DNA of 64,000 nucleotides from positions 3,720,001 to 3,784,000 of the forward strand of contig NZ_CP118269.1 of assembly GCF_030062155.1 (NCBI RefSeq), in the 5' to 3' direction. Made by a program: the position numbers and the translations under genes. Below the pieces are notes generated by a model. That model was not told the origin of the DNA. It saw nothing but the letters and a program-made list of their open reading frames with translations, and searched no databases. The DNA comes from Pantoea sp. Lij88 (lineage in GTDB: Bacteria; Pseudomonadota; Gammaproteobacteria; Enterobacterales; Enterobacteriaceae). Below, in pieces: positions 1 to 9,230 of the stretch (position 1 is the first letter of the stretch; each line of letters begins with the position of its first letter).

Positions 1-1
1 A

Positions 2-673
2 GCGCAGATTCGCCAGCGAGTGCTGGAGGTGCTGGAGCTGGTTGAACTCAGTGACTACGCGCGCCGTTATCCGCATCAGCTGTCAGGCGGGCAGTGTCAG
101 CGCGTGGCGCTGGCGCGTTCGCTGGTGACGCGTCCGCGTCTGCTGCTGCTGGATGAGCCACTCTCGGCGCTGGATGCGCGTATCCGTCGCCATCTGCGCG
201 ATCAAATCCGCCGCATTCAGCGCGAGCTGAATCTCACTACCCTGTTCGTTACCCACGATCAGGAGGAGGCGCTGACGCTCTCCGACCGCATCGTGCTGAT
301 GAACCGGGGCAAAATTGTGCAGAATGGCGATGCCGAAGCGCTGTATACCCAGCCGGTCGATCTCTTTGCCGCCGGATTTATCGGCAACTACAACCTGCTC
401 AGCGCTGAACAGGCGACGCGCCTGACCGGCCAGCCTTTCAACAGCCAGGTCGCCATTCGTCCGGAATCGATGCTGTTCACCGCACCGGGCCAGGGCATTC
501 CTGCGGAAATCCTTAGTCACAGCCTGCTGGGCAACGTGATCCGCTATCGTATCCGGGCCCATGATGTGGAACTTTCGGTGGATGTACTTAACCGTTCGGC
601 CGCGGATTTGCACCCCGCTGGCAGGAAGATTGGTCTACAATTAGAAATGTCGACTTTGCGCCAGGTTGCTTAA
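2..673 (+). CDS. ABC transporter ATP-binding subunit (5' end outside window)
   Basis: ATPase of an importer of the PotA/FbpC type (polyamine, iron(III) or similar substrates). The frame is already open at base 2, so the Walker A half lies before the window. Visible are the signature LSGGQCQRVALARS, Walker B LLLLDEPLSALD, the D-loop and the H-loop VTHDQEEAL. They are followed by a C-terminal TOBE-like regulatory segment beginning near AIRPESMLF. The protein would sit on the cytoplasmic face and drive a permease encoded upstream. The substrate cannot be told from this fragment. It ends 110 bp before yjbB on the same strand, with no clear terminator between them. Family assignment is secure; the specific transporter is not. 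Confidence 0.9.
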   Translation, partial: AQIRQRVLEVLELVELSDYARRYPHQLSGGQCQRVALARSLVTRPRLLLLDEPLSALDARIRRHLRDQIRRIQRELNLTTLFVTHDQEEALTLSDRIVLMNRGKIVQNGDAEALYTQPVDLFAAGFIGNYNLLSAEQATRLTGQPFNSQVAIRPESMLFTAPGQGIPAEILSHSLLGNVIRYRIRAHDVELSVDVLNRSAADLHPAGRKIGLQLEMSTLRQVA

Positions 674-783
674 AACACAGGAAAAAATCACGCATCGCAC
701 GGCAATCCCCTTCACAGATTGCTCTCTCTGTCAGGCTGGCAGTCTGTGCTGCTTAAGGCCTGACAAACGAGGAGCGACACCAC

Positions 784-2409
784 GTGTTAACCCTGCTTAA
801 TCTACTCTCTGCGGTGGCCCTGCTGGTCTGGGGCACGCATATCGTACGAACCGGCATCATGCGGGTCTATGGTGCCGATCTGCGCCGTGTCCTGAGCCGA
901 AGCATTGAAAAAAAACCGATGGCGTTTCTGGCGGGCATAGGCGTAACCACGCTGGTCCAGAGCAGCAATGCCACGACGTTGCTGGTCACCTCTTTTGTGG
1001 CGCAGAATCTGGTCAGCCTGACGCCCGCGCTGGTGGTGATTCTGGGCGCGGATGTCGGTACCGCCATCATGGCGCGAATCCTGACCTTTGATCTCTCCTG
1101 GCTCTCCCCGCTGTTTATCTTCTTTGGCGTCGTCTTCTTCCTCAGCCGCAAGCAGACGCGTGCCGGTCAGTTAGGCCGCGCCAGCATCGGTCTGGGGCTG
1201 ATCCTGCTGGCGCTGCAGCTGATTGTCGAAGCGGCCCGGCCCATTACCCAGGCCGCCGGTGTGCAGGTGCTCTTCTCCAGCCTGACCGGCGACGTGATGC
1301 TCGATGCGCTGCTGGGCGCGGTGTTCGCCATTATCAGTTACTCCAGCCTGGCTGCAGTGCTGATCACCGCGACACTCACCGCCACCGGGGTGATTTCGTT
1401 CAAGGTCGCGCTCTGTCTGGTGATTGGTGCCAACCTCGGAAGCGGCCTGCTGGCGATGATCAACGCCAGCGGCTCGAATGCCGCGGGCAAACGCGTGGCG
1501 CTCGGCAGCCTGCTGTTCAAGTTCATCGGCTGTGTACTGATCCTGCCGTTTGTGGATATTGTGGCGACCTGGCTCGATAAGCTGCCGGTCAACGATGAAG
1601 AGTTAGTGATTTTCTTCCATGTGTTTTACAACCTGATTCGCTGCGTGGCGATGGTGCCGTTTGCTGACCTGATGGCGCGCCTCTGCCGTCGGCTCATTGC
1701 CGACGATGTGGATAACGCGCTGCACCTTAAGCCGAAGCACCTCGATCGCAGCGCGCTGGACACTCCGGCGCTGGCGCTGGTGAATGCCGCCCGTGAAGCG
1801 CTGCGTATAGGTGACGTGCTGGAGCAGATGCTGGAAGCGTTTAACAAAGTGGTCCATGGCGAATCCCGCGAGGAGCGCACGGTGCGGCGGCTGGATGATG
1901 ATGTCGATGTGCTCTATACCGCCATCAAACTCTATCTGGCGCGGATGCCAAAAGAGGATCTGCCCGAAGAGGATTCGCGTCGCTGGGGCGAGATCATTGA
2001 GATGTCGCTGAACCTGGAACAGGCCGGTGACATCATTGAGCGCATGAGCGGCGATGTGGCGGACAAATCGCTGGCAGCGGGCCGCGCGTTTTCTGCAGAG
2101 GGATTAAAGGAGCTGCAGGAGTTGCAGGAGCTGTTGATCGCCAACCTCAGAATGAGCCTGTCGGTGTTTCTGTCGCACGATGTCACCAGCGCCAAACGCC
2201 TGCGCCGCGCAAAACATCGCTTCCGCCTGATGATTCGTCGCTACTCTCATGCCCACGTTGATCGCCTGCATCAGCAGAACGTGCAGAGCATTGAAACCAG
2301 CTCGCTGCACCTCGGTTTACTTGGTGATATGAAGCGCCTGAATTCCCTGTTCTGCAGCGTGGCCTATACCGTGCTGGAACAGCCCGATGATGAGCGTGAC
2401 TATGAATAA
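784..2409 (+). CDS. yjbB: Na+/phosphate cotransporter YjbB
   Basis: Inner-membrane protein of 541 aa, close to the 543 aa of E. coli YjbB, which is known as a phosphate exporter of the Na/Pi cotransporter family. The N-terminal half is hydrophobic and carries the family repeat motif QSSNATT at about residues 59-65. A second, diverged copy (SYSSLAAVLIT) lies near residue 190. The C-terminal 200 residues are polar and helical and match the PhoU-like domain. The GTG start at 784 is preceded by GAGGAG about 8 bases upstream. In E. coli yjbB follows metH; here it is about 10 kb away from metH and in the opposite orientation to it. Confidence 0.95.
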   Translation: MLTLLNLLSAVALLVWGTHIVRTGIMRVYGADLRRVLSRSIEKKPMAFLAGIGVTTLVQSSNATTLLVTSFVAQNLVSLTPALVVILGADVGTAIMARILTFDLSWLSPLFIFFGVVFFLSRKQTRAGQLGRASIGLGLILLALQLIVEAARPITQAAGVQVLFSSLTGDVMLDALLGAVFAIISYSSLAAVLITATLTATGVISFKVALCLVIGANLGSGLLAMINASGSNAAGKRVALGSLLFKFIGCVLILPFVDIVATWLDKLPVNDEELVIFFHVFYNLIRCVAMVPFADLMARLCRRLIADDVDNALHLKPKHLDRSALDTPALALVNAAREALRIGDVLEQMLEAFNKVVHGESREERTVRRLDDDVDVLYTAIKLYLARMPKEDLPEEDSRRWGEIIEMSLNLEQAGDIIERMSGDVADKSLAAGRAFSAEGLKELQELQELLIANLRMSLSVFLSHDVTSAKRLRRAKHRFRLMIRRYSHAHVDRLHQQNVQSIETSSLHLGLLGDMKRLNSLFCSVAYTVLEQPDDERDYE

Positions 2410-2428
2410 GGCGTGTGAATAGCCTGTT

Positions 2429-2493
2429 GCGCCGGCACGAAAAGCATCCGGCGCAGCAGCAGTAAGAAGCGGCGCATCGCAATAATGCGCCGC
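2429..2493. repeat. Two GC-rich stem-loops between convergent yjbB and panS
   Basis: GCGCCGG (2429-2435) pairs with CCGGCGC (2448-2454), and GCGGCGCAT (2469-2477) pairs with ATGCGCCGC (2485-2493). Neither has a T-tract, so they are more like REP-type palindromes or protective 3' hairpins than canonical terminators. They lie between two convergent stop codons. Confidence 0.5.
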
Positions 2494-2498
2494 CACGG

Positions 2499-3416
2499 TT
2501 ACTTCTTCTTAATCGGCTTGCCGGACCAGTATCCCGCCAGCAGTGAACCTGACAGGTTGTGCCACACCGAGAACAGCGCGCCTGGCAATGCCGCCAGCGG
2601 TGAGAAGTAGAGTTTGCCCAGCGTCGCCGCCAGACCGGAGTTCTGCATACCAACCTCCAGCGCCAGGGTGCGGCAGGTTGACTCATCGAAACCAAACAGC
2701 TTGCCGCCCCAGTAGCCGCCAAGCAGGCCAATCGCGTTATGCAGGATCACTGCCGCGATCACCATCAGACCCACGGATCCGATAAAGCCCTGACTACCCG
2801 CCACCACCGCGCTGATGATCAGCAGAATGCAGACCATCGAAAACGCAGGCAGCCACGGTTCCACCCGGCGAACCACACTGTTCATGCTGTGATGAATGAT
2901 CAAGCCGAGGCTAATCGGGATCACGACGATCTTCACGATGCTCAGCAGCATGCCCACCACATCAACCTGAATGTGGGTATCAACATAGAAGCGGGTTAAC
3001 AGCGGCGTGGCGAATACGCCCACCAGCGCGGAGACGGACGAGATCGTTACCGACAGCGCCACATCCCCTTTCGCCAGATAGATCATCACGTTGCTGGCGG
3101 TGCCACTGGCCACGCTGCCAACCAGAATCATACCGGCGGCCAGATCGGGCGGCATATGAAACAGTTTTGCCAGCCCCCAGGCAGCCAGCGGCATCACCAG
3201 ATAGTGCAGAAAGGTGCCGGCAATCACCGGCGCGGGCCGGGTCAGCACCCGTTTAAAATCGTCGATATTCAGGGTCACACCCATGCCGAACATAATCAGC
3301 ATCAGCAGATACGTGACCCAGGGTCCGATGCCAAGAAAGGTCCCCGGAGAGTAATACGCGGCGACAGATAACAGCACGGCCCAGAGCGGAAACAGGCGGG
3401 TTAACGTGGCGAGCAT
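2499..3416 (-). CDS. panS: Ketopantoate/pantoate transporter PanS (BASS family)
   Basis: Protein of 305 aa with about nine or ten membrane segments, of the bile acid:sodium symporter (BASS) superfamily. The conserved core [24 protein letters not shown] and the C-terminal [14 protein letters not shown] segment are typical of the subgroup that includes Salmonella PanS, an importer of pantoate and ketopantoate. A function in coenzyme A precursor uptake is inferred from the family. Other BASS proteins carry different organic anions, so the substrate is less certain than the fold. It is convergent with yjbB and transcribed alone. The basic tail KPIKKK ends the protein. Confidence 0.75.
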   Translation of the reverse strand: MLATLTRLFPLWAVLLSVAAYYSPGTFLGIGPWVTYLLMLIMFGMGVTLNIDDFKRVLTRPAPVIAGTFLHYLVMPLAAWGLAKLFHMPPDLAAGMILVGSVASGTASNVMIYLAKGDVALSVTISSVSALVGVFATPLLTRFYVDTHIQVDVVGMLLSIVKIVVIPISLGLIIHHSMNSVVRRVEPWLPAFSMVCILLIISAVVAGSQGFIGSVGLMVIAAVILHNAIGLLGGYWGGKLFGFDESTCRTLALEVGMQNSGLAATLGKLYFSPLAALPGALFSVWHNLSGSLLAGYWSGKPIKKK

Positions 3417-3599
3417 AGCCAGACTTCCTTATACGAATGTTATGTTTTATGCAGATTTGCCATAGAGCGTCGTCAGGCAGGAACGACTGCCGTGACGAGG
3501 GCAGAATCATAACATTTCATTATCATGACGTATGGCGAAGATGGACCGGGGAGGGAAAATGCGGATCGACTGCTACCGATCTGCGGGATATCGAAGAAA

Positions 3600-3704
3600 T
3601 TACGCTGCTTTTTCCTCTAAACCGCGGTAGATCACACCACCCATCACGGCACCGATAACCGGCATCAACCAGAACATCGACCGCGGAGAGATCGCCTGGT
3701 CTTT
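3600..3704 (-). pseudogene. Aquaporin Z C-terminal remnant
   Basis: On the minus strand the stretch ending in TAA at 3602-3600 reads FWLMPVIGAVMGGVIYR followed by GLEEKAA-stop. This is the last membrane helix and tail of an AqpZ-like water channel (E. coli AqpZ ends FWVVPIVGGIIGGLIYR...LLEK). An in-frame TGA at 3707-3705 closes the frame, and no aquaporin-like sequence is seen beyond it, so only about 34 codons survive. The rest of 3417-3866 shows no gene. The neighbours panS and lysC are intact. It most likely results from a deletion or rearrangement that removed the 5' part of the gene. Confidence 0.75.
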
Positions 3705-3830
3705 TCATGATATTGGCTGCATCGGGGTGAAGGGATTAAGCAGCGGGATGATAGATCTGAGGAAAGAAGGTGCTAAGCAGGTACATGAAAGGTGTAGATC
3801 AGGGAGAGGTAACCCCTTTTTGCCACGCTT

Positions 3831-3852
3831 CAGGCCGCGCTGACGCGGCCTG
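3831..3852 (-). terminator. Stem-loop downstream of lysC
   Basis: CAGGCCGCG and CGCGGCCTG form a perfect 9-bp stem with a 4-base loop, 14 bp after the lysC stop. No T-tract follows on the minus strand, so it may be a REP-like 3' hairpin rather than an intrinsic terminator. Confidence 0.4.
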
Positions 3853-3866
3853 AGTGGATGAGCAGC

Positions 3867-5219
3867 TTACTCAAACAGATTGCGATGCAGCGTACGGACC
3901 ACGCTTTCCGCATCGTTGCCCGGCACCAGGAAGCAGAGATTGTAGCTACTGGCACCATAGCAAATCATCCGCAGGTTGAACGGGTCGAGGACACCAAACA
4001 CCTCTTTGCCGACGCCGCACGCTTTTGACAGCTGGTTGCCGATAATCGCCACCAGCGCCAGATCTTCTTCCACTTCTACCCGGCACAGCGACGAGAGTTC
4101 AGTCAGCAACGCCTGGGTCAGCAGACTGGCGCTGGTTGAGGTTGAGCCGGTCGTGTCCAGAGTCAGCGCCACGCTCACTTCAGAGGTGGTGATCAGGTCA
4201 ACCGAGACGTTGTGACGCGCCAGAATATTGAAAAGTTCGGCAAGGAAACCAAACGTATGCAGCATATTAAGGCTGTGCAGCGTTAACAGCGTCTGCTTAC
4301 GGCGTAAAGCCAGCGCCCGGAACAGCGGCGGGTTGCGGGTTTCGTTGCAGACGCGGGTTCCGCCTGCTGCCGGATCCTTGCTGGAACCGACGAAGACCGG
4401 AATACCCCGGCGCACGGCGGGCAGCAGCGTCGCCGGATGCAGCACTTTGGCACCAAACGTCGCCATTTCGGCAGCTTCTTCAAAGGTGATTTCATCAATG
4501 CGCTTCGCCGTCGGCACCACGCGCGGATCGGTGGTATAGATGCCTGGCACATCTGTCCAGATATCCACACGCGCCGCATGCAGCGCTTCGCCCAGCAGCG
4601 CAGCGGTGTAATCACTGCCGCCACGGCCTAAGGTCGTGGTGCGCCCTTCGCTTTCACTGCCAATGAAACCCTGAGTAATGACCAGCGCCTGCTCAATGCG
4701 CGGCTGTAACTGCGCCGTCGCCTGCTCCGCCAGCACCTGGACATCCGGAACGGCCCGGCCAAAATGATCGTCGGTACGCATGACCTTGCGGACATCGAAC
4801 CACTCCGCGTTAACCTGACGTTCACGCAGAATTTCCACAAACAGCAGTGATGACATCAGCTCGCCGTGGCTGACCAGTTCATCGGTCAGGGCATTCGAGG
4901 TGGCCAGTGAGGCGGCTTCGGAGAGCATGCTGATATTGTCGATCATGCGATCGATTTCATCGCGGATCACTTCCGGACGCTGCAGGCGATCAACAATGGC
5001 GTACTGGATACGGCGGATATCATCAAGCAGCACAGCGCGCTGAGGAGCCTGCTGGCCTTCAGCCAGCGCAACCAGCAGATTAGTAATGCCCGCCGAGGCG
5101 GAGAGCACCACCAGACGCGTGCTGGCATCCTGCAACACCACATCGGCGCTGCGGTTCATCGCTTCAAAATCGGCTACGCTGGTGCCGCCGAATTTTGCCA
5201 CTATCAGTGTTTGAGACAT
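3867..5219 (-). CDS. lysC: Lysine-sensitive aspartokinase III
   Basis: Phosphorylates aspartate in the first step of the lysine, threonine and methionine pathway. The protein is 450 aa (E. coli 449). The amino acid kinase domain begins with KFGGTS at residues 9-14 and contains the GRGGSDYTAALL motif. Two ACT regulatory domains fill the C-terminal third and contain LLTLHSLNMLHTFGFLAEL. No homoserine dehydrogenase part is present, which separates it from ThrA and MetL. The ATG is preceded by ACGAGG. A lysine riboswitch fills the leader, so expression should fall when lysine is plentiful, in addition to lysine feedback on the enzyme. Confidence 0.97.
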   Translation of the reverse strand: MSQTLIVAKFGGTSVADFEAMNRSADVVLQDASTRLVVLSASAGITNLLVALAEGQQAPQRAVLLDDIRRIQYAIVDRLQRPEVIRDEIDRMIDNISMLSEAASLATSNALTDELVSHGELMSSLLFVEILRERQVNAEWFDVRKVMRTDDHFGRAVPDVQVLAEQATAQLQPRIEQALVITQGFIGSESEGRTTTLGRGGSDYTAALLGEALHAARVDIWTDVPGIYTTDPRVVPTAKRIDEITFEEAAEMATFGAKVLHPATLLPAVRRGIPVFVGSSKDPAAGGTRVCNETRNPPLFRALALRRKQTLLTLHSLNMLHTFGFLAELFNILARHNVSVDLITTSEVSVALTLDTTGSTSTSASLLTQALLTELSSLCRVEVEEDLALVAIIGNQLSKACGVGKEVFGVLDPFNLRMICYGASSYNLCFLVPGNDAESVVRTLHRNLFE

Positions 5220-5336
5220 GTAGAACCTCGTGTCAGGTTATCTTGTTCTCGCCGATGAAAGGGTCGAGAAACATTCTTTCAGCCAGGCACAAGGAAAGAG
5301 CAGAAACGGGCGGACAAGATCGGATAGACGAGTCAC

Positions 5337-5521
5337 CCAGAAGCGCCCCACCTTGCGAAACGTCGACTGCAGACGTTTCTGGTGACAACCCAGAGGATTC
5401 AGCCCCTGTAGCCGACAGGCAGCACACCGCGTGCTGACCCACCTCGGCGTCGCTCCCCATGATGTGTTTTCACCGGATACGGTTCCTCCAACACACTGCC
5501 TGGGCGACGCGCCTCTTCTGG
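5337..5521 (-). ncRNA. Lysine riboswitch (L-box) of lysC
   Basis: Read on the minus strand, the leader carries the conserved blocks CCAGAAGAGGCGCG, GCGACGCCGAGGTGG, GGCTACAGGGGCTGAATC, GGGTTGTCACCAGAAACG and CTTCTGGGTGA, in the order of the E. coli lysC aptamer. P1 is closed by CCAGAAG (5521-5515) with CTTCTGG (5343-5337). About 117 nt of expression platform follow before the ATG. No strong T-tract terminator is evident there, so control of translation initiation or RNA decay, as reported for E. coli, is more likely than intrinsic termination. Confidence 0.95.
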
Positions 5522-5551
5522 CTTACGCACAGGTGCGCAAGTAGGCGCATA

Positions 5552-5580
5552 GATCTAGCCTTTTCTGGACCTGCTGTCAA
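5552..5580 (-). promoter_or_regulatory. Sigma-70 promoter of lysC
   Basis: Minus strand: a perfect -35 TTGACA (5580-5575), a 17-bp spacer and -10 TAGATC (5557-5552). Transcription would begin near 5545, just ahead of the riboswitch aptamer. Confidence 0.75.
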
Positions 5581-5807
5581 TGTCAGCGATGGCCGGAGAG
5601 CCGCATCAGAAAACAAATTAACCCGCGCCGCAACGGCTACAGTGCTTAATGGGTTCAGCCCCGGCAATAATCCCTGACACGGCACAACGTTTTGCGCAGA
5701 CTTTCGCGTCACACTTTGCCGCGCGTGGCCTCTTCGCCGCGTGAGCTGTCCGCGCCAGTGAATGCTGACGATAAACCGCAGCGAGGTGATCGCCTGCCCG
5801 CCGGGCA

Positions 5808-5836
5808 CTGACAAAATTTTTCCTTTCAGTTACAAC
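5808..5836 (+). promoter_or_regulatory. Candidate pgi promoter
   Basis: CTGACA (5808-5813), a 17-bp spacer and TACAAC (5831-5836), about 80 bp ahead of the pgi start. Both hexamers are imperfect. The stretch 5581-5807 between the lysC promoter and this site shows no gene or other recognisable element. Confidence 0.35.
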
Positions 5837-5916
5837 TGTGGTCATACTGAAACGCTAAACGGGCATGATGTGCCTCCGATGGAATGACGGTTCTTAATAT
5901 CAACAAGAGTGTTGCC

Positions 5917-7563
5917 ATGAAAAATATCAATCCGACACAAACCGCAGCCTGGAAAGCGCTGCAACAGCATTTTGAGCAGATGAAATCAGTAGAAATTGCC
6001 GATCTGTTCGCCCAGGATGCCGATCGTTTTGCCAAATTCTCTGCCACCTTTGATGATCAGATGCTGGTGGATTTCTCCAAAAACCGCATCACCCAGGAAA
6101 CCCTCGATAAGTTACAGGCGCTGGCCAAAGAGACCGACCTCAGCGGTGCTATTAAGTCTATGTTCTCGGGTGAGAAGATTAACCGCACTGAAGATCGTGC
6201 GGTGCTGCACGTCGCGCTGCGTAACCGGAGTAACACACCGATTCTGGTGGATGGCAAAGATGTGATGCCTGAAGTCAACGCGGTGCTGGACAAGATGAAA
6301 GGCTTCTCCGAACGCATCATAAGCGGCGAATGGAAAGGCTATACCGGTAAAGCGATCACCGACGTGGTGAACATCGGTATCGGCGGCTCCGACCTCGGCC
6401 CGTTTATGGTGACTGAAGCGCTGCGCCCGTACAAAAACCATCTGAACATGCATTTCGTCTCCAACGTTGACGGCACCCACATTGCCGAAACGCTGAAAGA
6501 TCTCAGCCCGGAAACCACCCTGTTCCTGGTCGCATCGAAAACCTTTACCACGCAGGAAACCATGACCAACGCCCATAGCGCGCGCGACTGGTTCCTGAAA
6601 ACTGCAGGCGATCAGCAGCACGTAGCGAAACACTTTGCTGCGCTGTCGACCAACGCCAAAGCGGTGGGCGAATTCGGTATCGACACCAATAATATGTTCG
6701 AATTCTGGGACTGGGTTGGCGGCCGTTATTCACTGTGGTCAGCTATCGGCCTGTCGATCATTCTCTCGATTGGCTTCGAAAACTTTGAGCAGTTGCTGAG
6801 TGGCGCACATGCCATGGACCAGCACTTTGCAACCACCCCAGCTGAACAGAACCTGCCGGTGCTGCTGGCGCTGATTGGTATCTGGTACAACAATTTCTTT
6901 GGGGCTGAAACCGAAGCGATTCTGCCTTACGACCAGTACATGCACCGCTTTGCCGCCTATTTCCAGCAGGGAAACATGGAATCAAACGGCAAGTATGTGG
7001 ATCGCACCGGTCATCCGGTGGACTACCAGACTGGCCCAATCATCTGGGGCGAACCTGGCACCAACGGTCAGCACGCGTTTTATCAGCTGATCCATCAGGG
7101 TACCAAGCTGGTTCCGTGTGACTTCATTGCCCCGGCGATTACCCATAACGCGCTCACCGATCACCATCCGAAGCTGCTTTCTAACTTCTTTGCCCAGACC
7201 GAAGCGCTGGCGTTTGGTAAGTCACGCGACGTTGTCGAGAAAGAGTTTACCGATGCCGGTAAATCTGCAGAGTCAGTGGCCCACATCGTGCCGTTCAAGG
7301 TGTTCGAAGGTAACCGCCCGACTAACTCCATCCTGCTGCGTGAGATTACCCCCTATAGCCTCGGGGCGCTGATTGCCCTGTACGAGCACAAAATCTTCAC
7401 GCAGGGCGCTATCCTGAATATCTTCACCTTCGATCAGTGGGGTGTGGAATTAGGTAAGCAACTGGCGAATCGTATTCTGCCGGAACTGGAAAATGAGGAC
7501 GAAATTACCACTCATGACAGTTCCACTAATGCCTTAATTAACCGCTATAAAGCCTGGCGTTAA
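5917..7563 (+). CDS. pgi: Glucose-6-phosphate isomerase
   Basis: Interconverts glucose 6-phosphate and fructose 6-phosphate in glycolysis and gluconeogenesis. From the ATG at 5917 the protein is 548 aa (E. coli 549) and starts [12 protein letters not shown] like the E. coli enzyme. The frame is open 33 bp further upstream, but that extension has no family support. PGI signatures [26 protein letters not shown] and [13 protein letters not shown] are intact, as are the [13 protein letters not shown] and HDSSTNALI segments. It is divergent from lysC, as in E. coli, and is followed by a strong terminator. Confidence 0.98.
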   Translation: MKNINPTQTAAWKALQQHFEQMKSVEIADLFAQDADRFAKFSATFDDQMLVDFSKNRITQETLDKLQALAKETDLSGAIKSMFSGEKINRTEDRAVLHVALRNRSNTPILVDGKDVMPEVNAVLDKMKGFSERIISGEWKGYTGKAITDVVNIGIGGSDLGPFMVTEALRPYKNHLNMHFVSNVDGTHIAETLKDLSPETTLFLVASKTFTTQETMTNAHSARDWFLKTAGDQQHVAKHFAALSTNAKAVGEFGIDTNNMFEFWDWVGGRYSLWSAIGLSIILSIGFENFEQLLSGAHAMDQHFATTPAEQNLPVLLALIGIWYNNFFGAETEAILPYDQYMHRFAAYFQQGNMESNGKYVDRTGHPVDYQTGPIIWGEPGTNGQHAFYQLIHQGTKLVPCDFIAPAITHNALTDHHPKLLSNFFAQTEALAFGKSRDVVEKEFTDAGKSAESVAHIVPFKVFEGNRPTNSILLREITPYSLGALIALYEHKIFTQGAILNIFTFDQWGVELGKQLANRILPELENEDEITTHDSSTNALINRYKAWR

Positions 7564-7580
7564 TCGGCATTCATTTTATC

Positions 7581-7607
7581 GGGCGGCAACGTTGCCGCCC
7601 TTTTTTT
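7581..7607 (+). terminator. Intrinsic terminator of pgi
   Basis: GGGCGGCAAC and GTTGCCGCCC form a perfect 10-bp inverted repeat followed directly by seven T residues, 17 bp after the pgi stop. Confidence 0.95.
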
Positions 7608-7683
7608 GTCTGTTTTAACGCCTCATTGGGTAATTTATCGATTAAGCGATAACCTCCGGCGCGGGAAAATTCTTAAAACACCC

Positions 7684-7697
7684 TAAGATAATTCTGA
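7684..7697 (+). promoter_or_regulatory. Candidate RcsAB box upstream of yjbEFGH
   Basis: TAAGATAATTCTGA resembles the RcsAB box consensus TAAGAATATTCCTA: the TAAGA and TTC halves match. It lies in the 566-bp gap before yjbE. E. coli yjbEFGH is known to be Rcs-controlled. The site is about 320 bp from the proposed -10 of yjbE, which is far for direct activation. The rest of the gap is AT-rich and holds no gene. Confidence 0.5.
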
Positions 7698-7993
7698 ACA
7701 TCGGCTCAGGAAACAGCGCGAAATACAGTTTAAAATGGATCTGAAAAACGGGCGTTTATAGTGTTAGCCGTTGATTTGTAATCCTATTTAATTTCAGCCT
7801 TCCTGAGTAAATTCTGATTATTCTTATTCCGTACCAGATATTAATAAAAAAGAACATTACGCTTTGCATTACCCTTAGCTGCAGCGAAATATAGGGTATC
7901 AGCCGGAAATACTCCGATATAAAAAGTAGTTATCCCCAATATCACTGATTAAATCACGTCATTGACCCGCCTTTTGCCCTGGTTTTTATGGCA

Positions 7994-8023
7994 CTGAACT
8001 CTGATATTTTGTTGCCCTATAAT
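7994..8023 (+). promoter_or_regulatory. Candidate yjbE promoter
   Basis: A perfect -10 TATAAT (8018-8023) is preceded at 18 bp by the weak -35 CTGAAC (7994-7999). A 5' leader of about 100 nt would result. A weak -35 fits a promoter that needs an activator. Confidence 0.55.
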
Positions 8024-8129
8024 GAACGCGCCCGCAATGGGACTGTCCGTCGCACTGGTCGCAGCCTGTCTGCATAGCCATTGTCGCCGGTCAGAGATCC
8101 TTCATTCACTCAATGCAGGAAACGTTGTT

Positions 8130-8387
8130 ATGAAAAAAACTATGGTTGCCGGTGCAGCCTTGATCCTCGTTGCCGTCTCCTCAAGCGCATTTGCTGCGCC
8201 GCAGGAAGCAGGTGACGCAGGTACTGCAGCAGGCGCGCAGGCGGGAGCAATCTCTGCTGGCGCATCTACCGCTGTCGGTATCGGCGCACTTGGCGCGTTG
8301 GTCGGGCTCGGCATTGCCGCTTCTGGCGGTGGTGACGGTGCAAATACCGGTACAACAACCACAACCACAACGAGCACCACACGTTGA
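8130..8387 (+). CDS. yjbE: YjbE, small secreted protein of the exopolysaccharide operon
   Basis: Small exported protein of 85 aa (E. coli YjbE 80 aa). The start at 8130 gives a clear signal peptide: MKKT, then a hydrophobic core ending SSAFA, with cleavage before APQEAG. The mature part is rich in Ala and Gly (GAQAGAISAGASTAVGIGALGALVGLG) and ends in a run of Thr (GTTTTTTTSTTR), as in the E. coli protein. The longer open frame from 8022 lacks a Shine-Dalgarno site and would bury the signal peptide. It is the first gene of yjbEFGH. Its molecular role is unknown; the operon is linked to an extracellular polysaccharide. Confidence 0.9.
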   Translation: MKKTMVAGAALILVAVSSSAFAAPQEAGDAGTAAGAQAGAISAGASTAVGIGALGALVGLGIAASGGGDGANTGTTTTTTTSTTR

Positions 8388-8525
8388 TGGTTGCCCGATA
8401 CGCGTCTGACTGCTGACTGGCAGCAAACGGGCAGAGGCTGAACCACTGACTTCAGTAAGTGATGACGCTGAGCTTCGTAAACTGTTTCTCTGCGGCCAGA
8501 CGGGACGGGCAAAGCACCTTTAAAC

Positions 8526-8553
8526 ATAACCACACGCCTGTGTGGTTATTTTT
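8526..8553 (+). terminator. Attenuator-like hairpin between yjbE and yjbF
   Basis: ATAACCACAC and GTGTGGTTAT form a perfect 10-bp stem with loop GCCT, followed by TTTT. It sits 138 bp after yjbE and 30 bp before yjbF. It should end part of the transcripts so that yjbE is made in excess over yjbFGH. Confidence 0.8.
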
Positions 8554-8582
8554 ACTTTGGCATGACTTATCAGGGACACACA

Positions 8583-9230
8583 GTGCGCCGACTTCCTCTG
8601 CTGCTCGCTTGCCTGCTGCTGCAGGCCTGTACACAAACGCAAAAAGGTCTTGAACAGACTTTGCTGCTCGCGGTTAACGGTCCGGATGACGTCACCGTCA
8701 CCGATCAACAGGTCAACAATCTTCCTTATGCCAGTCTCTATGCTCGTCTGAATGAAGGTCCGCGCATTTTTGTGGTGCTGGGCTACAGCGAGAAGGGGCA
8801 GCAGAAATGGGTAACGCAGGATCAGGCGATGCTGGTGACACAGCATGGCCGTCTGGTGAAAACCCTGGGCTTACCCGATAACCTGCTGAGCGTCAGCAAT
8901 CTGCAACAGGATCCGCTCGCTGACAGCCTGCATATCAGCAACGGTGCGAGCTGGACCCGCATCGTGCAGTGGACCGAGCAGGACAAGGTTCGCGGCGCGA
9001 CCGTGCGTTCTACCTTCCAGCGTGGCACCGACGAAGTGCTGACCGTGGCGGGCAACCGCATTCCGTGCCGTGTCTGGCATGAGCAGGTGAGCATCGACAG
9101 CAGTAACCGCGAGTGGGAAAACACCTTCTGGATCGATAACAGCAGCGGCGATGTGGTGCAGGCCCATCAGATGCTGGCGGCCGATGCCTTCCCTGTCGAT
9201 ATCACTATTCTGAAGCCGGCGAAATCATGA
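8583..9230 (+). CDS. yjbF: YjbF family lipoprotein
   Basis: Predicted outer-membrane lipoprotein of 215 aa (E. coli YjbF 212 aa), related to GfcB of the group 4 capsule locus. The GTG at 8583 is chosen because AGGGA lies 6 bases upstream and gives a short lipoprotein signal MRRLPLLLACLLLQAC with lipobox LQAC and Cys16. The in-frame ATG at 8562 has no Shine-Dalgarno site and lies just behind the terminator hairpin. The stop overlaps the next start (ATGA at 9227), indicating coupled translation with yjbG. Its exact role in polysaccharide secretion is not established. Confidence 0.92.
   Translation: MRRLPLLLACLLLQACTQTQKGLEQTLLLAVNGPDDVTVTDQQVNNLPYASLYARLNEGPRIFVVLGYSEKGQQKWVTQDQAMLVTQHGRLVKTLGLPDNLLSVSNLQQDPLADSLHISNGASWTRIVQWTEQDKVRGATVRSTFQRGTDEVLTVAGNRIPCRVWHEQVSIDSSNREWENTFWIDNSSGDVVQAHQMLAADAFPVDITILKPAKS

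Noticed and set aside
3523..3708. A 61-codon frame in the panS-lysC gap
   Set aside because: It is in a different frame from the aquaporin remnant it overlaps and has no family resemblance.
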